Below, in pieces: positions 6,449 through 11,601 of a stretch of DNA of 11,601 nucleotides. Below the pieces are notes generated by a model. It had not been told where the DNA came from. It did no database searches and saw nothing but the letters and a program-made list of their open reading frames with translations. The position numbers and the translations under genes were made by a program. The first letter of the stretch is position 1; the number at the start of each line of letters is the position of its first letter. Source of the stretch: Candidatus Aerophobota bacterium (GTDB lineage: Bacteria; Aerophobota; Aerophobia; Aerophobales; JAGGXI01); the NCBI GenBank assembly GCA_021163155.1, contig JAGGXI010000055.1, forward strand, positions 1-11,601, in the 5' to 3' direction.

Positions 6449-7519
6449 TTAGGAATCTCCAAATACTATCCGCATAAACTTATCTACGCCATTCTCCTTT
6501 GAAGCATTATAAGTTATCCCTTTATACTCTTTTGCTTTATCTACATCTTCCCTTAAATTTAATTTATCTTGCTCCACACTATAGAAATTTCCCTTTTTCT
6601 TATGGTAACTTGCCAAATAAACTTGCTCTGTTTGACCAGGAGTAGGGATAAACAAAGCTTTTTTCCCTAATACAACCAACTCCATCATAGTGGTATATCC
6701 GGGTCTCGTAATCACTAATTTGGCTCTATTAATAAACTCTTCTTGCCTTTTCCTTTCTAAGAAACCAAAAATGCAAAGGTGATTGTTTACTATTTCTTTG
6801 CCATCCTCAGGTTTGCCTAAGGCAATAACTACTTTCCCTTTTAAAGATGATGCTTGAGCTAAAATTTTTTTTTCCAAAACCGTTCTTTGTGGTTCTGGTC
6901 CCGAAATCGAAATAAAATAGTCAATATCCTCTTTAACATTTCTTTTCTTTAAATCAGAAATTATCCCCAAATATTCAACCCTATTTTTCTTAAAATAATT
7001 TAATCTGTGGGAAAGGTCACCACTTAAACAATTCTCTTCATCATCAGGGACCAAAAATTTGTAAAAATTGTTTTTAAAAGAATAATTAAACCTTTCAGTT
7101 GCCATTTCCAAAGGTTTTATTCTTCCGGGAACTATAAATCTTAATTGGTGAGAGATAAAATATGAGGGAATCTCTTTACTATAAACACCGAAACGATTAT
7201 CAGAAATTATTCTCTGGTATTTTTCTTTATATATTAACTTTTTTATTCTCCTATGTTCCTCAATAATTTCATCTATGTAAAAAGGAACATAAGCAATAAA
7301 TTTAGGAACAAAAAAATTTCTCTTAGAATAAGGAGAAGAATAATCAGGAATATCTAAATAACAACAGTTTTTCTTAAATTCCTTCTTCAACAACTCTAAA
7401 GACCTACCATTTCCACATAGAGTAAGAGTATGTCCTTTTTCCAACATCCTTTTAATAAGTGGAATATCTCTTGTTGCATGTCCTAATCCCCAAGAACAGA
7501 TACCAAACAGAACTTTCAT
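6449..7519 (-). CDS. MJ1255-like glycosyltransferase (GT-B fold)
   Basis: The 356 residues match the MJ1255/MurG-like glycosyltransferase group. The N-terminal loop SWGLGHATRD (9-18) is the typical G-x-G-H-x-x-R acceptor-side motif. The C-terminal TRPGYTTMMELVVLGKKALF (271-290), followed by IPTPGQTEQ, is the nucleotide-sugar binding segment. The protein has no signal peptide or clear membrane span, so it is cytosolic or membrane-peripheral. The ATG at 7519 is conventional but the ribosome site is weak (AAGGTAG, rather far upstream). It lies 37 bp after the fchA-like stop and is probably in the same operon. Acceptor and sugar are unknown; family members are often hypothetical, and lipid or archaeal-type glycan substrates are possible. 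Confidence 0.85.
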   Translation of the reverse strand: MKVLFGICSWGLGHATRDIPLIKRMLEKGHTLTLCGNGRSLELLKKEFKKNCCYLDIPDYSSPYSKRNFFVPKFIAYVPFYIDEIIEEHRRIKKLIYKEKYQRIISDNRFGVYSKEIPSYFISHQLRFIVPGRIKPLEMATERFNYSFKNNFYKFLVPDDEENCLSGDLSHRLNYFKKNRVEYLGIISDLKKRNVKEDIDYFISISGPEPQRTVLEKKILAQASSLKGKVVIALGKPEDGKEIVNNHLCIFGFLERKRQEEFINRAKLVITRPGYTTMMELVVLGKKALFIPTPGQTEQVYLASYHKKKGNFYSVEQDKLNLREDVDKAKEYKGITYNASKENGVDKFMRIVFGDS

Positions 7520-7556
7520 TTTCAGCTTTTCTACCTTGTAATAGTTCTGTGCAATC

Positions 7557-8183
7557 TTATTGAATTTTTTTCTTAACTTCCTTTAGTACATCATTCTTTA
7601 TCTTCTCGGCCTGATGTAAAATTAAAGATAGTTCCTTTTTCCTTTCAATATTAAATTTTTTATCTTTGATAAATGCGAGATTAACTTCCACATTTATAAT
7701 TGCACTCTGCAAAGCTGACTCTGCAAATAATACACCTACCCCTATATCAGTAATTAAATTAGGATTTGCCTTCGGCAAAAGACTCTGGGCTAATTTTATT
7801 AACTGAAAACAGGAAGAAGCAGTCTTATGAGGAACTAAAGCTGCTTTTTTCAATCTCTCTTGTAAAGTAAAAAATCTTCTCTTTCTCATTTCTTCGTTAT
7901 CTTTAGGCATTTTTGTGGCTTGAGAAACTCCCTCATAAGCCTGAATATCTTCAGAGATAAGATCAGCAAATTTACTTTTAAGATCCTCTGCTTTTTTCAA
8001 AATATGTTTTACTTCTTCTTCCACACTTTCATACCTCTTATTCCCTATAGTAAAATTGGCTACCATACAGATAAGAGATGTCCCTAAACACCCCACCAAT
8101 GCAGCTACACTTCCTCCTCCCGGCGTTGGAGTCTTTGATGATGTCTTTTCTATAAATTCCTTCAAAGGTTTGTTTAAATACAT
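7557..8183 (-). CDS. fchA: FchA-like methenyl-THF cyclohydrolase / formimino-THF cyclodeaminase
   Basis: The 208 residues match the FTCD_C cyclodeaminase family in length and motifs: TPTPGGGSVAA (18-28) near the N-terminus and DIGVGVLFAESALQ followed by INVEVNL further on. Stand-alone members in anaerobes (FchA) convert 5,10-methenyl- to 10-formyl-tetrahydrofolate in the methyl branch of the Wood-Ljungdahl pathway. Relatives joined to formiminotransferase release ammonia from formimino-THF during histidine or purine breakdown. No hut, fhs or folD gene is nearby, so the direction is open. The ATG at 8183 has AAAGG seven bases upstream. A TATAAT-like box lies about 20 bp upstream on the same strand (8202-8207), with no good -35. 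This is the first gene of the transcription unit. Confidence 0.85.
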   Translation of the reverse strand: MYLNKPLKEFIEKTSSKTPTPGGGSVAALVGCLGTSLICMVANFTIGNKRYESVEEEVKHILKKAEDLKSKFADLISEDIQAYEGVSQATKMPKDNEEMRKRRFFTLQERLKKAALVPHKTASSCFQLIKLAQSLLPKANPNLITDIGVGVLFAESALQSAIINVEVNLAFIKDKKFNIERKKELSLILHQAEKIKNDVLKEVKKKIQ

Positions 8184-8269
8184 TTTTTATCCTTTAATTT
8201 AATTATAAATTCATGAAAGTTTCGTTTCTTTTAAGATTGATTCCTCACTTTGCAAAGGCTATTTTTAAG

Positions 8270-8360
8270 AGGCCTCTGAAAAACCTCCAAAGGCATCTAA
8301 TCTGTATAATCTCGATTTTTATCTGCGAAATCAGAGATTTTTGACTTTTTCAAAAATCTC
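8270..8360 (+). repeat. R2 repeat, copy 2 (diverged)
   Basis: The linker (AATCTGTATAATCTCG) and both hairpins match copy 1 at 1704-1789 with scattered changes. Hairpin 2 is GAGATTTTTGA (8334-8344) with TCAAAAATCTC (8350-8360). Relative to copy 1, a C in the left arm became T and its partner G in the right arm became A, so pairing is kept. It lies in the fchA-cobS intergenic region. Confidence 0.85.
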
Positions 8361-8558
8361 TTTTCAAGCATTGTAGACAAAATTTATTAGATGTCAATCA
8401 GAGCCTATTTATAGATAAGGTAGACCCAATTCAACCCACCAAAATTACAAACAACCCGCTTGTAGGTAGAGAGGTAAGGCTAATCGCCCTTTGCGTAGGG
8501 AACGTCGCGACCGTTCTCTACAACAAAATAGAATAAGGTTAATCATGTTAGACAATTG
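8361..8558. other. Intergenic region with a decayed REP-like element
   Basis: There is no gene. Positions 8460-8523 are bounded by TTGTAG and CTACAA. Inside is GTAGGGAACG (8495-8504) paired with CGTTCTCTAC (8512-8521), one mismatch, around TCGCGAC. This layout resembles the 6241-6317 element. The region follows the cobS stop on its transcribed strand, but no U-run terminator is seen. Confidence 0.6.
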
Positions 8559-9293
8559 CTATCCAACGAGATAAATTGAAAAAAGAGAGGTAATCTCGAT
8601 AATCTCATTTAGTGCCCCTAAGGTATCGCCTGTAAGTCCCCCTATTCTTTTCTTAATATAGATTATTAAAAGTAGACTCACCAGTAAATTTAAACCTATT
8701 ATATAAAAACCTGCAAGAGTAAATAGAAATAATCCCATAATAATTACTATTATAGTTGACCAGAGAGCATCTTTTATTGTCTTATGATTAAAAAATTCTT
8801 TCCCCATCCCCCCTTCTTTTCGAGCATATGGAGAAAGATATGTCCCTATTACCATAGAATATCTTCCTATAGCAGGACTAAAAAGTAAAGCATAATTCTT
8901 ATATTCTGCACTTATTTCTAATAGGATAAAAAACTTCAACATTAAAAGACAAATTAAAGCAATAATTCCTTTGGCTCCCACAAAACTATCCCTCATTACC
9001 CTTAATATATTTTCTCTCTTTTCGCCAGCAGCAAAGCCATCCATAGTATCAACAAATCCATCTAAATGGAGAGCTCCTGTAATCCAGATCCACCCTATCA
9101 TTATTAGAACATTTCTTATAAATGAGGGTAAAAAAGAGGTTATAATATTAATTAAAACAAGAAACCCTCCTATAATTATCCCCACAAGAGGAAAAAAAAT
9201 TGTAGAAGAAGCTAAATTTCCTCCCTTTAAATCAATCTTTTTTCCCAGAGGAATTATAGTTAAAAGTCTTAAAGCAATCACAAAATTTCTCAA
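8559..9293 (-). CDS. cobS: Adenosylcobinamide-GDP ribazoletransferase (CobS)
   Basis: CobS joins adenosylcobinamide-GDP with alpha-ribazole (or its 5'-phosphate) to close the nucleotide loop of adenosylcobalamin. It is an integral membrane enzyme. The 244 residues match the usual length. HLDGFVDTMDG (76-86) with its Asp residues and RDSFVGAKG (101-109) are the family signature, and GDTLGALNEIIEIT lies near the end. The TTG at 9293 is chosen: GAAGAAAGGA (9301-9310 on this strand) sits seven bases upstream. A TTG at 9341 would add 16 residues read largely from an R2 repeat. It is the last gene of pduX-cbiB-cobS; an R2 copy fills the gap to cbiB. Confidence 0.92.
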   Translation of the reverse strand: MRNFVIALRLLTIIPLGKKIDLKGGNLASSTIFFPLVGIIIGGFLVLINIITSFLPSFIRNVLIMIGWIWITGALHLDGFVDTMDGFAAGEKRENILRVMRDSFVGAKGIIALICLLMLKFFILLEISAEYKNYALLFSPAIGRYSMVIGTYLSPYARKEGGMGKEFFNHKTIKDALWSTIIVIIMGLFLFTLAGFYIIGLNLLVSLLLIIYIKKRIGGLTGDTLGALNEIIEITSLFSIYLVG

Positions 9294-9310
9294 CCTCAAA
9301 TCCTTTCTTC

Positions 9311-9401
9311 GAGACCTCTGAAAAACCTCCAGAGTCCTCAATCTGTGTAATCTCGATTTTTATCTGTGAAATCAGAGATTTCTGAATTTTTCAGAAATCT
9401 T
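9311..9401 (+). repeat. R2 repeat, copy 3, inside the cobalamin operon
   Basis: This copy is close to copy 1, with hairpin 2 as AGATTTCTGAA (9376-9386) and TTCAGAAATCT (9390-9400). It occupies nearly all of the cbiB-cobS spacer and would be transcribed, in antisense orientation, within the operon mRNA. It ends just before the cobS ribosome binding site and could modulate cobS output or RNA processing. Confidence 0.9.
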
Positions 9402-9414
9402 TCTTCTGTAACTT

Positions 9415-10362
9415 TTAAAATAGTCCTTGCAAACACCAGAGAATACTCACCTCTCCCAAAAAAAGAACCACTGATAAAGTGAACATTAAGTGAATCGCCC
9501 CAAGAATATCCTCTTTATCTCTCTCTTTAAGTTTTACCCCTATTAAGGGTTTATAAACTTCCTTTCCTTGATAAAAATTCTTTCCCCCAAGTTGAATTCC
9601 TAAAGCACCAGCAAAACCTGCCTCCGGTAAACCAGCATTGGGACTAACTAATTTATTTCTACTCCGAAGAATACTTTGAAAAGAGAGAAGAGATTTTTCT
9701 CTTAGTATAAAACTGGCTACAGGGATTAATAGAGCACTGATACGAGCAGGAATAAAATTTGCTACATCATCAAGTCTTGCAGAAAACCAACCAAAATAGA
9801 TATATTTCTCATTTTTATACCCTACCATTGAGTCAAGAGTGCTAATGGCCTTAAAAGCTAAGACCAGAGGAGCTCCACCCAGAGCAGCATAAAATAATGG
9901 AGAAACGACCCCATCAACACTATTTTCAGCAATCGTCTCTACTGTAGCTCTGATAATCTCATCATCGTTTAAATTTTGAGTATCTCTACCTACAATCAAA
10001 GAAAGCTTTTCTCGAGCAAGCTCAATCTCATCTTTTTTTAAAGCTCTATATACTTGCAATGATTCTTTCCACAAGCTCTTTGTAGAAAAGGCGGTAAAGA
10101 TAAGAAAGCTTCCTAAAGCAAACTCTACCCATTTATCGATATCTCCAGCAATTTTAAGAAGAAGATAAGTGAATATGTAAGTTGAGCCTACCACTATCAT
10201 TGCTAAGAAAACCCCACCCAATCTCTGGTTAGAAATATGATTCTTTAAAAACTTTTCCAAATAATCTATCAGTTTCCCCATCCCTTTTACAGGATGAGGA
10301 AAATGATGAGGGTCGCCTATTAAAAGGTCTAAGAAATAAGCAGTAATCAGTTTTAATGCCAT
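9415..10362 (-). CDS. cbiB: Adenosylcobinamide-phosphate synthase (CbiB/CobD)
   Basis: The enzyme attaches (R)-1-amino-2-propanol phosphate, or L-threonine phosphate derived linker, to adenosylcobyric acid, in the membrane. With the ATG at 10362 the protein has 315 residues, as expected. LDLLIGDPHHFPHPV (11-25) is the family N-terminal motif. ETIAENSVDGVVSP (142-155), a FSARLDDVANFIPAR segment and SPNAGLPEAGFAGALGI near residue 240 are strongly typical. A GTG at 10389 would add nine residues overlapping pduX, but family members begin close to the L-x-GDP motif. With the ATG chosen, only four bases separate it from the pduX stop, so coupling is likely. Confidence 0.92.
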   Translation of the reverse strand: MALKLITAYFLDLLIGDPHHFPHPVKGMGKLIDYLEKFLKNHISNQRLGGVFLAMIVVGSTYIFTYLLLKIAGDIDKWVEFALGSFLIFTAFSTKSLWKESLQVYRALKKDEIELAREKLSLIVGRDTQNLNDDEIIRATVETIAENSVDGVVSPLFYAALGGAPLVLAFKAISTLDSMVGYKNEKYIYFGWFSARLDDVANFIPARISALLIPVASFILREKSLLSFQSILRSRNKLVSPNAGLPEAGFAGALGIQLGGKNFYQGKEVYKPLIGVKLKERDKEDILGAIHLMFTLSVVLFLGEVSILWCLQGLF

Positions 10363-10366
10363 TATA

Positions 10367-11242
10367 TTATAAAAAAGTCCATCCTCCACTTATAAGATAT
10401 GTCTCATAAAATCTAAGTTTTTTTTGCAGCAAATTTTGAAGACTGTTTTTTAGTTTATCTTCCTGGCAAAAATCTGGAGGAAGAAGAACCCCTACCACCG
10501 TTCCACTATGAGCTACATTTACTCCCACTGCCCCCATTTTCTTTGATAAAGAGATAACAAAGTTTAATTTGGGTTTAAAGAGAATTTTTTGATTAGATAA
10601 AGCACTAAGTGTTGCTCCTTCCCCAATCAAATTGATATTTTGTTCCTCTATCCCTTTTTTAACCAATCTTAAGGATTCCAAAGTCTCACTTTCATTCTTT
10701 GAATAATCTCTATTTTTTAATTCCATCTTTTTATGAAAATGTAAAGTATCAATTCTACCCCCCATGTCAACTACTAAAATCTTCATTTGAGGTGGCTCGC
10801 CTAAATTTTGTAAAAGTTCTCCCTTGAGATGGTCAAAGACAACCACCCCCTTAAATAGTGTTCCATCAGTTGGCTCAATGCGAAGAGCTATTCTGGCGAT
10901 ATCACTTGCAGTAATCTTCTTATTTAAAAGAGCTGACAGAGAACTACATACTCCAACTATATCCGCTGTGCTACTGGCCATACCTTTCCCTATGGGAATC
11001 TGAGAGAAGATTTCAATCTTAATTCCTGAACCCTCTTCTTTAAAAAATTTTAATGTCTCCTCAGCTGCTTTTAGCGATTTAGTCTTAAAAGAAGGACACT
11101 TTATTTTACCAGATAAATGATTTAAACCAATATTGATATAAGAAAAAAGATTTATAGGGCAGGTTATATGAAAAGATTTCCCTTCTTTTACTCCCTGAAC
11201 CAATTCTCCGCAACTTCCAGGAACTTTTACCTTTATTTTCAC
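10367..11242 (-). CDS. pduX: L-threonine kinase of cobalamin synthesis (PduX)
   Basis: PduX is a GHMP-family kinase that makes L-threonine O-3-phosphate from L-threonine and ATP, the precursor of the aminopropanol linker used by CbiB. The 291 residues begin with PGSCGELVQG (8-17), which is characteristic of PduX, and carry the GHMP ATP loop PIGKGMASSTAD (83-94). IEPTDGTLFKG and the late GAVGVNVAHSGTVVG segment also fit. Neighbours cbiB and cobS support the role. The GTG at 11242 is the only reasonable start and keeps the N-terminal motif at the usual distance. A TTGACG/ATAAAA pair with 17-bp spacing lies very close upstream (11246-11274). No cobalamin riboswitch was recognised upstream. Confidence 0.88.
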   Translation of the reverse strand: MKIKVKVPGSCGELVQGVKEGKSFHITCPINLFSYINIGLNHLSGKIKCPSFKTKSLKAAEETLKFFKEEGSGIKIEIFSQIPIGKGMASSTADIVGVCSSLSALLNKKITASDIARIALRIEPTDGTLFKGVVVFDHLKGELLQNLGEPPQMKILVVDMGGRIDTLHFHKKMELKNRDYSKNESETLESLRLVKKGIEEQNINLIGEGATLSALSNQKILFKPKLNFVISLSKKMGAVGVNVAHSGTVVGVLLPPDFCQEDKLKNSLQNLLQKKLRFYETYLISGGWTFL

Positions 11243-11245
11243 TCT

Positions 11246-11274
11246 TTTTATCCAATCAATCCCAGATTCGTCAA
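11246..11274 (-). promoter_or_regulatory. Candidate promoter of the pduX-cbiB-cobS operon
   Basis: On the - strand TTGACG (11269-11274) is followed after 17 bp by ATAAAA (11246-11251). A start about seven bases later falls at the GTG codon, giving a leaderless or nearly leaderless mRNA. The spacer contains CGAATCTGGG, also found upstream of the flippase-like gene. The fit may be chance in A+T-rich DNA. Confidence 0.35.
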
Positions 11275-11310
11275 TTTGAATCCAGGTGCATTGAGGTTGT
11301 CTTTTTTAGT

Positions 11311-11330
11311 ACGGTGGTTAAAACCACTGT
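11311..11330 (+). terminator. Hairpin with T-rich tail
   Basis: ACGGTGGTT (11311-11319) and AACCACTGT (11322-11330) pair over nine bases with one G-U, around a two-base AA centre. Four tandem GTTTTT units follow (11329-11352), giving a terminator-like form on the + strand. No + strand gene precedes it, so it may instead be another two-base-centre palindrome of the REP kind. Confidence 0.4.
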
Positions 11331-11352
11331 TTTTGTTTTTGTTTTTGTTTTT
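11329..11352 (+). repeat. Hexamer microsatellite (GTTTTT)4
   Basis: Four exact tandem copies of GTTTTT. Beyond it the sequence passes directly into the R1 T-rich module (TTCTTTGGTTTTCCC) and the right-edge array. Confidence 0.9.
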
Positions 11353-11601
11353 CTTTGGTTTTCCCTTTAATCCTCTAATCCTCTAATCCTGCTTTTACGC
11401 AGGCTAAAGCCTGCGGCTACCGGTATCTCTTTGCCTTTAATCCTTTAATCTTCTTTCCCTCTAATCCTCTAATCCTTTAATCCTTTAATCCTGCTTTTTG
11501 TCCTTTAATCCTGCTTTTACGCAGGCTAAAGCCTGCGGCTACCGGTATCTCTTTGCCTTTAATCCTTTAATCTTCTTTCCCTCTAATCCTCTAATCCTTT
11601 A
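11353..11601 (-). repeat. R1 composite repeat array, right edge
   Basis: Positions 11384-11479 and 11506-11601 are identical over 96 bp (period 122). Each unit has the palindrome CGCAGGCT-AA-AGCCTGCG (11398-11415; 11520-11537), the TACCGGTA block and TCTAATCC or TTTAATCC octamers. The orientation is inverted relative to the left array. The window ends inside the repeat, so the array continues beyond it. Confidence 0.95.

Noticed and set aside
8971-9321. + strand frame of 116 codons
   Set aside because: It is the antisense shadow of cobS.
11311-11330. Part of a cobalamin riboswitch (CCACTG looks like the end of a B12 box)
   Set aside because: It is on the wrong strand for pduX, lacks the other conserved segments, and is explained by a simple hairpin.
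11168-11386. + strand frame of 72 codons
   Set aside because: It overlaps the start of pduX in antisense and continues into the GTTTTT and R1 repeats.

Overview
The window is A+T-rich bacterial chromosome with ten intact protein genes. One is on the + strand and nine are on the - strand, separated by unusually dense non-coding repeats. No rRNA, tRNA, CRISPR array, phage gene or transposase is visible. The FchA-type folate enzyme, a partial cobamide pathway, a strong low-GC bias and repeat-filled intergenic regions suggest an uncultivated anaerobic bacterium of an Omnitrophota/Aerophobota/Atribacterota-like kind. That placement is an inference from style, not a phylogenetic result.

Layout. 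Positions 1-300 hold a repeat array (family R1: octamer arrays plus an 18-bp palindrome). A CNNM/CorC-type membrane protein gene (422-1729, +) follows. From 1704 to 2227 there is a second repeat family (R2), a 21-codon remnant resembling the start of a UvrD/PcrA helicase, and another R1 block. Then, on the - strand and listed from low to high coordinates: a CPA2 cation/proton antiporter (2228-3403) and queD (3446-3814), probably one operon read queD to antiporter; an R1/R2 block (3828-4020); a GT4 glycosyltransferase and a flippase-like membrane protein (4008-6200), joined TAA-ATG; a 240-bp nested inverted-repeat region (6201-6448); an MJ1255-like glycosyltransferase and an FchA-like cyclodeaminase/cyclohydrolase (6449-8183); an R2 copy plus decayed palindromes (8184-8558); and cobS, cbiB and pduX (8559-11242), transcribed pduX-cbiB-cobS. 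The window ends in another R1 array (11353-11601).

Function. pduX, cbiB and cobS cover three steps of late adenosylcobamide assembly: L-threonine phosphorylation, attachment of the aminopropanol-type linker, and lower-ligand joining. The CobU, CobT and CobD partners are not here. The GT4 gene and the flippase-like gene probably make and handle a membrane glycolipid or surface glycan. QueD supplies the queuosine precursor. FchA acts in one-carbon folate metabolism.

The most unusual content is the repeats. They are modular, reach into gene ends, supply the last residues and stop codon of at least one protein, and create false N-terminal extensions on others. I see no clear new protein-based system. 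The best candidate for something undescribed is this repeat network: an 8-bp unit that stops translation in every frame on both strands, REP-like palindromes, and a hairpin family whose copies keep base pairing through paired substitutions.
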